Assembly (NCBI RefSeq): GCF_026262505.1
Contig: NC_067204.1
Location: 10,983,501 to 11,047,500, forward strand
DNA length: 64,000 nucleotides
Direction: 5' to 3'
DNA from: Trichomonas vaginalis G3
Lineage: Eukaryota > Parabasalia > Trichomonadida > Trichomonadidae
The notes under the pieces: model-generated
What the model was told of the DNA's origin: nothing
Databases searched by the model: none
The model's input: only the letters and a program-made list of their open reading frames with translations
Made by a program: the position numbers and the translations under genes
Shown: one piece after another, positions 44,194-53,723 of the stretch
Numbering within the stretch: the stretch's first letter is position 1
Layout of the letters: each line of letters opens with the position of its first letter

Positions 44194-45800
44194 ATGTACG
44201 CCGCTCAGAATATAACGCCAACAGTTTTGGATGCCATGAATGGAAATGTTTCCGAATGGTATAACGAATGCGACAATGCCATTAGAAGGTCAGAAATAGT
44301 TCCTGGAACTTACGAATATACAACTGCTGTTTCTTATGGAAACGTAGGTGAGTTTGGAGAAGGTTCTTCAACAACAGTAGATATTGCTTGCGACAGGTTT
44401 CATATAATTTCTATTGACAACTCTTTCTTATACGTGGAACAAGACATTGAAATAAAACCTTCTGCCAAGTTGTCTGACAAGAAAGGCTGCAATGGAATTT
44501 TCTATGTCGGATACCAATATGCTCCAGAAGTTTTCATGGGATATAAGATATATTCTAACTCTGACTTAGTTCAAACAGTAACATGGGCAAACTATGAATG
44601 GTTCGCTTTGAGAAACTCAGTACAACCACAAGCTAGAGAACAAACAGACCAGTATGCAACTATTGAGAAAATAAGAAGACTTGACCCTAACGTTCCAGGA
44701 GTTTATGTTAACCTTTCTGGACAAACTGCAGCAGCAGTAACCAAAGTAAAACTGAAACTTAGAGTTCCTTTGTCATCTTTCCTCATCTTCAGGTTTTTAA
44801 GATACTTGCCAAACTGGGCAGGAAAAATTTCTATCGAACTTACTCCAAGCAAAAATAACTTAGTCATTGCACCAACACAAGACCCATTCACTCTTACAGA
44901 CGTAAAGGGAGCAAATCAAACGTCATTCGCCGAATTTTGCAAAGACAAAGTTGACTTAGACTTTGGTTTCTCAAACCTCAACACTGATGTAAACTACTAC
45001 TTTCAATGCTGCTGGAACTGCTTGGGACCCAGTTAAGTTCACATGCGAAAAGTTTGAATGCAAGAGAATAGAAAGCAGACTTGCAGTCTATATGTTGGAC
45101 CCAGATATTTCAAATGCTTTAGCTGCCAAATATATTGCAGTTCCACTTATGTTCCCTATACACCAAATATCTGTCAAAGACTTTGCAGGTGAAGTTGGAA
45201 ACCAAAGTGCTGACCCAGGTGCAAGAACAGATATTGCTTTAACAACTGCAATGAAACATGCAGATACTATGTTTGTACTGTTCAGACGAACTATAAATGA
45301 CTATTCTTGCTTCTACAACCCTGGTATTAAATACCATATAAACATAGATGGCAAATACTATCCAAGAGAAGAATATTCTACAGTTGAGGATATGAGGTCA
45401 TACAACTTGACATTAGATGCTATGAACTTTAACAACAACTTCACAACAACCATTAACCCTGAAATGCAAAGTTCTATTATGCCATATGTGAAAGTATGGA
45501 CTCATACAGGAGTCAAAACACTCAATATACAAATGGAGACCGTTCAAACTTTTGGCTTGGCATTCCATTTGCTGACTCAGAAGACTTTATGGGTGGTATT
45601 TCAACTGTTGGTACAGTTCAAATACAATATACTGGTGACAGAGACGGTCCAATGAATTGAAAGCAAAGAAGTTTACAAAACCAATAGCACTTTTCACGGA
45701 AGATGCTCTTTTGAAAATTCGTTCGATGAAACCTGCTGGGGCTCCTCAGATTGGCATAACGACAGCTTCCATCGAGCAGATTTTGGCAGCAGGTCAGTAA
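44194..45800 (+). pseudogene. Polinton B: major capsid protein (double jelly-roll)
   Basis: About 535 codons in extent, the usual size for Polinton hexon-type capsid proteins. The N-terminal jelly roll includes PGTYEYTTAVSYGNVGEFG and IDNSFLYVEQDIEIKPS; the second contains PNWAGKISIELTPSKNN, YMLDPDISNALAA and MRSYNLTLDAMNFNNNF. The leader is TTTTTACTCATATGAA-ATG. Family knowledge: trimers form the pseudo-hexagonal capsomers. Broken in this copy. Confidence 0.82.
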
Positions 45801-46112
45801 GTTGTTCTTGAACTGACTTCTCTCCGTCAAATATTGACAGTACGCCAGTTTTGATATAATATTGTATTAAAACTTTCCTTTAGAAATATCGGTCAGTTTT
45901 GTTGTTATATTTTTGTCTGCTTCAAGAACTTTCACCATCTCGGTTATACCAACTTTCTTTGCTTTATGAAAATATTTTGGTTCAGCAAAGACTGCTATTC
46001 TATAACATTTTCCATTGTTTGTATAAAGAACTATTCTGTCAATGAACTTGTATTGTTTGTGTGTGTAAACTTTGTTTTGCTTCAATTCGAAGAGATACTC
46101 AAATACGTCCAT
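45801..46112 (-). pseudogene. Polinton B: small unknown protein convergent with the capsid gene
   Basis: This is homologous to A 1635-2054. MDVFEYLFELKQNKVYTHKQYKFIDRIVLYTNNGKCYRIAVF is followed by a Lys-rich region. The product is small, soluble and of unknown function. It shares a two-way promoter (46113-46130) with the next gene. Confidence 0.45.
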
Positions 46113-46130
46113 CTTTTTATTCTAAGTAAA

Positions 46131-46706
46131 ATGTCATTTCCGAAAAATAGAAGCGTAAGTGTTTCAAAAGGTTTAATGGCGTGGCAGATGTGAAGTTAAA
46201 TTCACCAACTCAAACAAACAGTCAAAGTGTTGTTGTCAATGTCAAAGAAAGAGATGTTGAAGTGGGGAAACCATACGAAGACGAAGATGGTATAACAATA
46301 GTTCCTGTAAAAGAACAACCAACATATCCTGAAGTTAGCAGAGACTTAAGTTCTGTTGCAGATATTCGAAACGACTACCAACAACTTAAAGACAAACTTA
46401 AAACTCAGGAGAAGATTTGTCAGGCTTTGGGTATAATGTTAAACTTGGTCGAACACAACCCTGTAAAAGTGAACTCATATGTCATTGCACCTCATGAAGT
46501 TTTGAAAGAACTATTGAAACTTTTGACAGAGGCAGACGATATAAACATCAAAGAAATAGAACCGACATTGCTGTGGTGTTTCATATAATGTCATTGACAA
46601 GATATACGTTATGAAAGGAGGTGAAACGTTGAACTTAAAATATAGTTTCCCAGACGTCATAAAAATATTTGACGACCACAACATTTCATTAAAATTTACT
46701 TGCTAA
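46131..46706 (+). pseudogene. Polinton B: unknown protein between the two capsid genes
   Basis: An about 190-codon region: MSFPKNRSVSVSKG, an acidic middle (VEVGKPYEDEDG), a coiled segment DYQQLKDKLKTQEKICQALG, then EVLKELLKLLTEADDINIKEIEP and the end DDHNISLKFTC. TTTTTATTCTAAGTAA leader. Its position suggests a capsid-associated role. Broken. Confidence 0.5.
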
Positions 46707-46710
46707 GTAA

Positions 46711-47499
46711 ATGGCAGAAGACATAGTGGTTTATACTATTACGACTAAAAACCCTGAGTCATATAATTCTATAACAACAAACTTACAAAGTCCTCAAGGA
46801 CGATATTGTAAACTGACCTTAAACACGATGACGACTAAAGCCTGTTTTGCTCTTTTGACACCAGAAGACTTTGTTGTTGTGAATGGTAAAAAATACTTCT
46901 TTGAAGATACTTACTCAGATATACCACCAACAGGTTTTGTTGACTTATTTAATACTTTAAGGACGGATGTAACATGTGCTGCAACTAGAGCAGGTTTCAT
47001 TATGTTTGGATGTCCGACTGAGTTTAGTATAAACGATATGAGCTATAATACAAAACTTATATCTGGTTTTTACTACCAACAGTTTCCTATAACAGGAAAA
47101 GGTGTCATACAAGGTCTATCTGTTCCATTGACTTTAAGCACACCTATTTTATATATTGTTTCAAACTTAGGTTCAAAGTGTTATTCGAATGTCGACAGAA
47201 ACTACTATGACCAAAAGATACTCATGCGTATAAACAACACTTTCTCTGCTGGTTTGCCTATTGTTCATTCGAATGCAGAGTTTTCAGCTTTAGTGAACTC
47301 AAACACTTTAGCAAACATAAACTTAACCTTAGTCGACGCAAACTTTGTTCCTGTAAAACTTTTATGTCCTATGTATTTGTCAATGACGGCAGAAAGTTTC
47401 GAATTGGAAGATGCAACTGGTGAAAGTATTGTACTACAAGAACAACTTCAACAACAAATAGCTCAAGAACAACAAATGCAACAAATAGCTCAAGAATAA
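46711..47499 (+). CDS. Polinton B: minor capsid (penton-like) protein
   Basis: 262 residues, looks whole. Beta-rich: VVYTITTKNPESYNSITTN, FEDTYSDIPPTGFVDLFN, FGCPTEFSINDMSYNT, PVPLTLSTPILYIVSNLG-like strands, DANFVPVKLLCPMYLSMTAESFELED, and a Gln-rich tail. It fits the Polinton minor capsid position and style (single jelly-roll penton base). It begins 4 bases after the previous gene's stop. Confidence 0.72.
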   Translation: MAEDIVVYTITTKNPESYNSITTNLQSPQGRYCKLTLNTMTTKACFALLTPEDFVVVNGKKYFFEDTYSDIPPTGFVDLFNTLRTDVTCAATRAGFIMFGCPTEFSINDMSYNTKLISGFYYQQFPITGKGVIQGLSVPLTLSTPILYIVSNLGSKCYSNVDRNYYDQKILMRINNTFSAGLPIVHSNAEFSALVNSNTLANINLTLVDANFVPVKLLCPMYLSMTAESFELEDATGESIVLQEQLQQQIAQEQQMQQIAQE

Positions 47500-47528
47500 A
47501 AAAAATATTTTTTTTTATTTTTATAAAA

Positions 47529-48113
47529 ATGTACGCTGAGTTTGTTGGAGAAGACCGTTGGGAAACTTGTTTGTTAGATGAGAAATATGAAATTCACTGT
47601 TGTGAGTCATTTGAAGTCAGAAACAAAAAGACAAAAAGAGTTTTAAGCGGATGGGAGCGAAATGACGGATATGCTATGATGAGGATGGGTGGAAAAAACT
47701 ATTTTAAACATATTGTCATTGCAACTCATTTTATACCGAATCCTAACAATTTACCTCTTGTAGACCACATAAACCGTATAAGAAACGACAATAGACTTGA
47801 AAATTTACGTTGGGTCACTCTTTCTGAAAACAATAAGAACAGAGGCAAATTTGGAGATATTGTATTCGAATTTGTCGACGAACTAGAAGATGAAGCAATT
47901 GAAATTACAGACTATGGCAAGCATACGCTTGAGTTTTACTACTATAGCGAAGAACAAGACTCTTTCTACTTTTATACCGGTGTAAACTATAGAAAATTAC
48001 AAGTATATTTTACTAAGGATGACTATGCTTATGTAAACACTAGAGATACAGATGGAAAACACGTTCATATACTTCTTAACAAATTCAAGAAGCTATATGG
48101 CATACCATTTTAA
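47529..48113 (+). CDS. Polinton B: HNH endonuclease (homing type)
   Basis: 194 residues, looks whole. FEVRNKKTKRVLSGWERNDGYAMMRMGGKNYFKHIVIATHF is a NUMOD4-like entry, followed by the HNH core NLPLVDHINRIRNDNRLENLRW (Asp-His..Asn..Asn). Such enzymes make double-strand breaks and spread their own gene by recombination. It stands exactly where A has the SF3 helicase. A remnant of the same gene exists elsewhere in A (14229-14312), consistent with mobility. The shared TTTTTATAAAA leader is upstream. Confidence 0.82.
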   Translation: MYAEFVGEDRWETCLLDEKYEIHCCESFEVRNKKTKRVLSGWERNDGYAMMRMGGKNYFKHIVIATHFIPNPNNLPLVDHINRIRNDNRLENLRWVTLSENNKNRGKFGDIVFEFVDELEDEAIEITDYGKHTLEFYYYSEEQDSFYFYTGVNYRKLQVYFTKDDYAYVNTRDTDGKHVHILLNKFKKLYGIPF

Positions 48114-48154
48114 AACGTTTTTTAAAAAAAATATTTTTTTATCCGATAGAAAAG

Positions 48155-48573
48155 ATGACGAAATATATTTCAGTCAACAAATATATGACAGAAGTCAAAG
48201 ATAAGTTAGCTCCATTCGCTTATTTGAATGTTTACTTCTACCATTTTGAAAAGTCTACATTTGACAAAGTTTGGAACATCGAACCGGTTAAGTTTGCTAT
48301 TGTGACTAAAAATGGTGCGAAATTTGAAGACTTAGACATAGAAGGTTTGTTAGCAGTCAAAGAAAATTTTGACAGAAGGTTCTCAAACCTTAAAGAAGGC
48401 AAAGCATACAAACTTGTTATACCTTATGAACCAAAGAAGACAGACGACTATGAATATTATGAGTCTAAGATAGTTGAAGTTCAAGGTAAGTTGGGTAAAA
48501 AGATTTTAGAGTCTAAGCCAGTGTTTGCCCTAAAGAGGAAGAGAACATTGACATTGACCCAGAAATGTTCTAA
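48155..48573 (+). pseudogene. Polinton B: unknown protein (counterpart of A 4746-5164)
   Basis: MTKYISVNKYMTEVKDKLAPFAYLNVYFYHFEKS..., then an IVTKNGAKFEDLDIEG segment and an acidic end. Soluble, mixed alpha/beta, unknown. The TTTTTATCCGATAG leader is identical to that in A. Broken. Confidence 0.5.
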
Positions 48574-48589
48574 AAATAAAATTTTATTT

Positions 48590-49045
48590 TTACATGTCAA
48601 ATTTCTTTTTCTCTGGAACTGGTTCAGGTTCTTTCTTCTCTTCTTCTACTTTCTTTTCTTTCTTTTCTCTCTTCTTCTTCTTCTCTGGTGGAGTTATGTC
48701 AAATTTCTCCGAACCATATTTCTGTAAAAGTTCTTTGTCCTTTAATAGCTCTTCTATTCTGTTTTCTATTTCATCTTCAAGAACAGCGCATGTGTCTTCT
48801 TTGCATTCTAAGAACTTTTGTTGGACTTCATCTTTCCAATCGGCGTCATCTCTGTCAACAAGTCTGTCATTGACAAATTTTAAGACTGCTCTTTGTAATG
48901 TTTTATGGTTCTTGTCATATTCCCAGAAACAGAACTTTAGAACAAATTCACCTTTCTTGTTTACACTATGTAAGATTTTATGGTCGACAGATGTTTTGCT
49001 GTCAAAAAGTTTGTCTCGAATATAGATAGCGAAATCGCTAGACAT
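48590..49045 (-). CDS. Polinton B: unknown protein with Lys/Glu tail
   Basis: 151 residues, looks whole and nearly identical to A 5181-5633: a globular N-terminal 90 residues, LEDEIENRIEELLKDKELLQKY helix, then EKKKKREKKEKKVEEEKKEPEPVPEKK. The charged tail could be a nucleic-acid or partner contact. It is divergently paired with the ATPase gene (36-base gap). Unknown function. Confidence 0.65.
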   Translation of the reverse strand: MSSDFAIYIRDKLFDSKTSVDHKILHSVNKKGEFVLKFCFWEYDKNHKTLQRAVLKFVNDRLVDRDDADWKDEVQQKFLECKEDTCAVLEDEIENRIEELLKDKELLQKYGSEKFDITPPEKKKKREKKEKKVEEEKKEPEPVPEKKKFDM

Positions 49046-49081
49046 TTTCTAAAAGATAAAATTTTTAATTTTTCTAAAAAT

Positions 49082-49954
49082 ATGTTAGAAAAAAAGTTTG
49101 CTGACATTGACAAGAAATTTGAGAATGTTTTAAACAAGAACAAGAGGAAGTTAGAAAATGCTCAGATAAAACCCATACATGACAAGTTCTTATTTGCTCA
49201 GAATGGTATAACAGGTCTAATTGCACCACCTGGGTCGGGTAAGACTTTCACTTATCTTAAAATGGCTGCACAACAACAAGAACTAGATGAGAAGAACCCA
49301 TTCTATGAGTTAGTTGTCATTTGTAGTACTTCTGGTCAATTTGACCAAACCGTCAATTCGTTCAAAGATATTATAAAGAAGTCTAAGTTAGTATGTATAA
49401 AAGACTCTGAGTTGTTAGATTGGATAAAGAAGTACCAAAGAAGAGTTTTGAAGTACAATGCTATAAATGAGTATGTCAATTCGAAGTTTAAAGACCCAAA
49501 TGAGGAAATGCAGAGAATATTAGAGAAGAAACACTTCAGAAACAAACAGAAAGAGATAGAATACATTTCGAAGAAATTGCAATCTTACGATTGGAAGACA
49601 TACCCTCATAGATGTCTTCTTATCTTAGATGACTTTGCTTCTCATCCTTTGTTAAAGAACAGAGAACAAGACATGTGTCGAATTCTTAAGAAGCTCAGAC
49701 ACTTTAACATCTCAGTTGTCATTTGTGTACAGACAGCCAAGAGTTTAAGTAAGGATGTAAAGAGAATACTTACTGACATTATACTTTTCCCTGGATTGTC
49801 CGAAGACGATTTCATGGAACTTATGAAAGAGTCCATGGCAGGTAAGTTTGACAGACATGAACTATGGGAGAAGTACAAAGTCATACAAGACCCTCATACT
49901 TCTTTCAGAATTCATATCTACGCGAACAAAGTTCAAATTGTAAAAAGTCAATAA
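49082..49954 (+). CDS. Polinton B: FtsK/HerA-type DNA packaging ATPase
   Basis: 290 residues from MLEKKFADIDKKF (49082); an upstream in-frame ATG at 48980 lies inside the divergent neighbour and is unlikely. Walker A: GLIAPPGSGKTFTYLK (about residue 47). Walker B: CLLILDDFASHP. Sensor: ISVVICVQTAKSLSK. An arginine-rich segment follows. This is the A32-like genome-packaging ATPase of Polintons and related viruses, which translocates DNA into the preformed capsid. Looks whole. Confidence 0.87.
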   Translation: MLEKKFADIDKKFENVLNKNKRKLENAQIKPIHDKFLFAQNGITGLIAPPGSGKTFTYLKMAAQQQELDEKNPFYELVVICSTSGQFDQTVNSFKDIIKKSKLVCIKDSELLDWIKKYQRRVLKYNAINEYVNSKFKDPNEEMQRILEKKHFRNKQKEIEYISKKLQSYDWKTYPHRCLLILDDFASHPLLKNREQDMCRILKKLRHFNISVVICVQTAKSLSKDVKRILTDIILFPGLSEDDFMELMKESMAGKFDRHELWEKYKVIQDPHTSFRIHIYANKVQIVKSQ

Positions 49955-49969
49955 AAATAAATGGTTCAT

Positions 49970-50030
49970 TTACTCTGCTTGTTTGAAGTTGTCAAAATAC
50001 TCTGTTATTTTTCACGATTTTCATACGGAA
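49970..50030 (-). pseudogene. Polinton B: remnant of the KilA-N gene
   Basis: About 60 bases match two separate parts of the KilA-N gene of A (6570-6605 and about 7088-7115). This shows that the cassette once stood here. Confidence 0.65.
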
Positions 50031-50234
50031 TTCAATAAAAATATATTTTTAGGGTAGATGGGTATATCTAACCCGATTTCTAACCTCATTTCTACCCCAT
50101 ATGTCCTTACTGAAAAAGTATGTGTTCCATCTGTCATTTTACTCAGAATTTTACTCAGAATTCAATAAAAATATATTTTAGGGTAGAAGGGTATATCTAC
50201 CCCGATATCTAACCTCTTTTCTACCCCAGTTATT
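50031..50234. repeat. Polinton B: accessory-zone repeats with ATATCT palindromes
   Basis: Two units of AATAAAAATATATTTTTAGGGTAGA.GGGTATATCTA(A/C)CCC..TTTCTACCCC, the B version of the A palindromic repeat, with ATATCT instead of AGATCT in the centre (about 50061 and 50190). Confidence 0.75.
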
Positions 50235-51149
50235 TTATAAGCGTTTTACATGGTAAACATTGTGAATTCGTGAAATTCTAAACAATTTCGTAGCTTCTAT
50301 TTCTTCTGTCAGTACATCGAATGTTTTAACAATGCCGAAGGTTTCTTTATACTTCTTCTTGACATCTGAAAGAAGGAAATCGTCAGCTGTTGGATAGTTT
50401 TTGTTTAGAAATGTCAACATGTCCATTTTATCTTCTGCTGGTTTCTCTGCCTCCCTCTTTAAGTCAGCATAGTCGTTTCTCATACGTTCTATCTCTTTGA
50501 CGGAGTAGTTATATTTCCTAATTGCTGCCTTACATTTTGAACATTGCGGGTTCATTTTTGCGTTATATTCTGAAACCTTACCTGCTAGTATGACTAAGGC
50601 GTCAATTGCTCTCTTTAACTCAAAAGTTGCGGGTTTTATCTGTTCATTCCATATCTTACCTCTTCTATCTTTATCTCTTATCTGCCATACACATTTTGCA
50701 ACTAACGAAACAAAGTTGTCGTAGGTCTTAAACTCCCCAGATTTGTATATGTCAGAGATGTTCTTATATACCATGTCGCAATCTTTGTCCATGACTTTGT
50801 GGTTGCAATGAAATCCAAGGAATTCATAGTTAACCTTTCGTATGAACTTCTTTATTTCTACTGAGTCAGTTGCTTTGACTTCTATTTCATCGAATTCTGG
50901 AATAGTAAGCTTTTGTTGTTGGATTTCAGGAAGTTTAGGTAAATGGTCAATAATATCCTGCATTTCATAAAGATACTGTTCATTTGTTTCATCTTTCGCA
51001 CAACAGTCCAAAGTACTTGTTAAAAGTTCTTGCTTTATCTTCTGGATTTTTGTTTCGAAAGTATATGAAGAAGGAATGAAGCTTTTCATCTCTACTAACA
51101 TTGAAGTTGGGTTCATGACTAACGAGTTTGGTGCTGTTGTTGCTAACAT
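50235..51149 (-). CDS. Polinton B: unknown protein with CxxC and coiled coil
   Basis: 304 residues from MLATTAPNSLVMNP (51149); further upstream codons are in the leader and lack conservation with A. It is homologous to A 9491-10357: FHCNHKVMDKDCDMVYKN, MNPQCSKCKAAIRKYNY, then a coiled coil VKEIERMRNDYADLKREAEKP. Looks whole. No family is recognised. Confidence 0.62.
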   Translation of the reverse strand: MLATTAPNSLVMNPTSMLVEMKSFIPSSYTFETKIQKIKQELLTSTLDCCAKDETNEQYLYEMQDIIDHLPKLPEIQQQKLTIPEFDEIEVKATDSVEIKKFIRKVNYEFLGFHCNHKVMDKDCDMVYKNISDIYKSGEFKTYDNFVSLVAKCVWQIRDKDRRGKIWNEQIKPATFELKRAIDALVILAGKVSEYNAKMNPQCSKCKAAIRKYNYSVKEIERMRNDYADLKREAEKPAEDKMDMLTFLNKNYPTADDFLLSDVKKKYKETFGIVKTFDVLTEEIEATKLFRISRIHNVYHVKRL

Positions 51150-51514
51150 GTTCTTACAATAAAAATAAAAAAATATTTTTTTAAAAAAACCAACTTTATT
51201 TTTTATTTCGGGAAAACTCATGACAAATTCAAGAGGGTAGAAAAGAGGTTAGAAAAGAGGTTATATCTAACCTTCTACCCTAAATTATATTTTTGCTGAA
51301 TTCATGAGTTTTGGTTGAAAGAATACGGTGGAGCCAAAAGTGGCTCGACCTCAAAACAAGCATTTTCTGTATAAAATTCATGAAAATTCAAGAGGGTAGA
51401 AAAGAGGTTAGAAAAGAGGTTAGATATACCCATCTACCCTAAATTATATTTTTGCTGAATTCAGCAACAAAATTCAAATTGTAAACGGTTTAATAGAAAA
51501 AGTGTTATTTTTTC
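51150..51514. repeat. Polinton B: accessory-zone repeats and an inverted gene fragment
   Basis: Two palindromic repeat units (GAGGGTAGAAAAGAGGTTAG..ATCTAACC..CTACCC, centres at about 51259 and 51419) flank about 55 bases (51312-51365) that are the reverse complement of part of A's small gene at 11187-11511. No gene is apparent. Confidence 0.7.
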
Positions 51515-51709
51515 ATGTCCGAAGACTCGAAGGTGCAACACTTCCAAAATACCGACGAACTCAGAAGAGCAGCATGGCAGTATGTTCTTGACAACTTCTT
51601 TGAGTTCTCCAGGAACACCTTGGAAAATGCTGAAGAACTCCGACACAGAGAATTTGGAGAAATTGCACTCCAATACTACCTTGACAAACAAAGGGTAAAC
51701 AAAGGGTAA
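51515..51709 (+). CDS. Polinton B: small acidic/helical protein (64 residues)
   Basis: MSEDSKVQHFQNTDELRRAAWQ.. to ..YLDKQRVNKG, with a predicted two-helix fold (WQYVLDNFFEFSRNTLENAEELRHREFGEIALQYY). Looks whole. It is preceded by a T-rich TTATTTTTTC-ATG. Codon use is more GC-rich than in the capsid genes. Unknown. Confidence 0.5.
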   Translation: MSEDSKVQHFQNTDELRRAAWQYVLDNFFEFSRNTLENAEELRHREFGEIALQYYLDKQRVNKG

Positions 51710-51760
51710 ACAAAGGGTAAAATAAGACTAAAAACTTAACGTTTAAAAAGTGACATTTTT

Positions 51761-51961
51761 ATGAGCTCCGAGTCACCGAGAAAACTTGGTCAGATGTTAG
51801 CAGCTTACTTCCCTGAGGAGGATGGAAGCGTTACATACGTAAGGTTCAAAAACAACGAACCTGGAATTGCGTACCAAATTCGCAATTACATGACCATGGA
51901 AGAGTACGAAAGGTTTCTACAAGAGAAACCAGCTCTAAACAACTCAGAAAAGAAAGAGTAA
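51761..51961 (+). CDS. Polinton B: small unknown protein (66 residues)
   Basis: MSSESPRKLGQMLAAYFPEEDGSVTYVRFKNNEPG.. with a strand/helix pattern and a charged end. The upstream AAAAAGTGACATTTTT-ATG is like the repeated motif in A's right terminal region. Looks whole. Unknown. Confidence 0.5.
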   Translation: MSSESPRKLGQMLAAYFPEEDGSVTYVRFKNNEPGIAYQIRNYMTMEEYERFLQEKPALNNSEKKE

Positions 51962-51989
51962 AAAGTTTAACTCGTAATTGTTTATTTTT

Positions 51990-52610
51990 TTACTTGTATG
52001 GGCAAGCTGCAAGAATGAAGTCGACTATCTCGGTCTTTGTCTTGACCAGTTGGACTGCTCTTGCGAGTACGTCTGTTTTACGGTCTCCAGCTGGTGTCTG
52101 ACCTTCGTAATTGCGCATGTTCTTGAGAGCTCCAACTGTAAATGGTTGTAGGATGAAGAGTCTCTCAGACTGCTTGAGGTAGTCTTCACGGTCACGAACC
52201 GAATCTGTGGTACGAGTCGAATCGGTCGATTTGAGGGAAGAGAGTGAGAGCCTGTCTTCTTCCATAGGGGCTGTGGCATACTCTTTGCGTAAACGGTTCA
52301 GACCTTCTTCGAACTCTTGGTCTCTCTTCGATTGGGATTGAGATTGGAATTGGGGTGGAGGGTTTGACATGAACATCCAAGGGTTAGGGAAGTAAGGCAT
52401 GGGTTGAGGTGGGTAGTTTGGAAAGCCTTGTGGTGGGTAGTAACCTTGAGGTGGGTAGTAACCTTGAGGTGGAAATTGGTAGTAATTCGGAGGTCCTTGT
52501 TGGAACTGAGGTTGCTGTGGGTAGCCTTGTGGAGGTGGAACCTGTTGTGGTGCTGGAGCATGCTGTTCTTCTGGCTGTGGAACGGGTTCAGTAGGTGGGA
52601 CGTCGGACAT
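51990..52610 (-). CDS. Polinton B: Pro/Gln/Tyr-rich protein
   Basis: 206 residues, looks whole. The N-terminal 95 residues are low complexity, with PPQGYYPPQG and QPMPYFPNPWMF repeats (rhodopsin-tail/annexin-like composition). They are followed by a charged helix SKRDQEFEEGLNRLRKEY and a more globular C-terminal 80 residues (LFILQPFTVGALKNMRNYEGQTP..TEIVDFILAACPYK). Such tails often self-associate or bind WW/SH3-type partners. A keeps two partial copies. The 21-base array lies directly upstream. Confidence 0.62.
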   Translation of the reverse strand: MSDVPPTEPVPQPEEQHAPAPQQVPPPQGYPQQPQFQQGPPNYYQFPPQGYYPPQGYYPPQGFPNYPPQPMPYFPNPWMFMSNPPPQFQSQSQSKRDQEFEEGLNRLRKEYATAPMEEDRLSLSSLKSTDSTRTTDSVRDREDYLKQSERLFILQPFTVGALKNMRNYEGQTPAGDRKTDVLARAVQLVKTKTEIVDFILAACPYK

Positions 52611-52634
52611 TCGTTTGTGTCTTAACCGTCTTTG

Positions 52635-53015
52635 TTCTGAAACAATATAATATTGTCTTGAAAAAGTACAACATTGTCTTGAATAAGTACAATATTGTCT
52701 TGAAAAAGTACAACATTGTCTTGAAAAAGTACAACATTGTTCTGAAAAAGTTCAACATTGTCTTGAAAAAGTACAACATTGTCTTGAAAAAGTACAACAT
52801 TGTTCTGAAAAAGTTCAAGACTTGTTCTGAAAAAGTACAGCTGTCCTCAAATTTGAGAGACATTGTTCTGAAAAAGTACAATATTGTCTTGAAAAAGTAC
52901 AACATTGTCTTGAAAAAGTACAACATTGTCTTGAAAAAGTACAACATTGTCTTGAAAAAGTACAACATTGTCTTGAAAAAGTACAACATTGTCTTGAAAA
53001 AGTACAATATTGTAC
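52635..53015. repeat. 21-base tandem array B (GTACAACATTGTCTTGAAAAA)
   Basis: About 17 units of 21 bases, with two variant classes (..TTGTCTTGAAAAAGTAC and ..TTGTTCTGAAAAAGTTC). A central spacer contains the perfect palindrome CTCAAATTTGAG (52846-52857). The array lies between the divergent Pro-rich gene and the 120-residue gene, as array A does. Open frames across it in several frames are a by-product of the 7-codon period. Confidence 0.93.
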
Positions 53016-53024
53016 TGACTCAGT

Positions 53025-53387
53025 ATGGAGCTTGACCCCTTAGACGAAGCAATTTATCTAATTGAGGTAAATGAAACCGTGAAGGAATATCTCAGCAAGT
53101 GCAAACCAAGCAAGTCCATTGGCTTCTGGTTGTCCAAGAATAGTGTCTTAAAGTTGGAAATTGAAACAGGTGTTGCAATTCAAGTTCCAGAAGGCACTGC
53201 ATTCGATGATATTAAGGATGTGAAGAAAGAAGCCCTCTTGAAGTTCTTCATGAAACGTCCTTGGATACTACTTCCATATCGTGAGAGCCCAATTCCACGA
53301 ATTACACAAATTCTCAGAGCACTACTTCACTACTCTGGACAGCCGTTCTTCATAACCTCAGAAGGCGACATCCAACCAATTCAGTAA
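53025..53387 (+). CDS. Polinton B: unknown 120-residue protein
   Basis: MELDPLDEAIYLIEVNETVKEYLSKC... KRPWILLPYRESPIPRITQILRALLHYSGQPFFITSEGDIQPIQ. Looks whole. It is the counterpart of A 12841-13206, with a strongly conserved C-terminal third, suggesting a constrained interaction surface. No family is recognised. It starts 10 bases after the 21-base array. Confidence 0.65.
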   Translation: MELDPLDEAIYLIEVNETVKEYLSKCKPSKSIGFWLSKNSVLKLEIETGVAIQVPEGTAFDDIKDVKKEALLKFFMKRPWILLPYRESPIPRITQILRALLHYSGQPFFITSEGDIQPIQ

Positions 53388-53395
53388 ACATCTCA

Positions 53396-53410
53396 TTTTA
53401 ACTTCACTTT
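53396..53410 (+). promoter_or_regulatory. Host-type Inr in Polinton B
   Basis: ACTTCACTTTTTTTATG: TCACTTTT fits the trichomonad Inr, with the A+1 about 10-12 bases from the ATG at 53415. The same element survives after the matching gene in A (about 13220). A similar TTCATTTTTTCG-ATG precedes 54341. Confidence 0.55.
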
Positions 53411-53414
53411 TTTT

Positions 53415-53699
53415 ATGTTTTTACTCACACTCGTACTCAACAGGTTTGTGTACAACTATTTCAACTGTGAACCTTGTATTGACCGGTCTTCCTGCAAATG
53501 CAAGTTCGGTCAATACACAATTTATGGTGGCAAGAAAGACAGTGGGGAATGTTATTCTGACATCTGTTGTTGCGCTCGAGAGAGAATTGAAATTCCAGAC
53601 CCAACTCCAACAAGAACTCTCAAGTTGCCGAAGACTCATGTGAAGAAGAAGCCTTCTGGTAAGTTTCTTATAGCCATCTATATGGCACGCTTTGAGTAA
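53415..53699 (+). CDS. Polinton B: small cysteine-rich protein (94 residues)
   Basis: A possible small protein: hydrophobic start MFLLTLVLNRF, then Cys-rich CEPCIDRSSCKCKFG..GECYSDICCC, then a Pro/Lys-rich end. The hydrophobic start could be a signal sequence. Another frame and the opposite strand are also open here, so frame choice rests on the Inr and ATG placement. No A counterpart. Confidence 0.4.
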   Translation: MFLLTLVLNRFVYNYFNCEPCIDRSSCKCKFGQYTIYGGKKDSGECYSDICCCARERIEIPDPTPTRTLKLPKTHVKKKPSGKFLIAIYMARFE

Positions 53700-53723
53700 A
53701 AACATTTTTTTTTTCTTTTTTGA

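Noticed and set aside
48980-49081. N-terminal extension of the packaging ATPase
   Set aside because: It lies within the divergent neighbouring gene and is not supported by A; the ATG at 49082 is 36 bases from that gene's start.
52588-53035. Long open frames on both strands across the 21-base array (YFFKTML and KKYNIVL repeats)
   Set aside because: A 21-base period is a multiple of three, so stop-free repeats appear in several frames. No conserved protein accompanies them in A, whose array reads differently.
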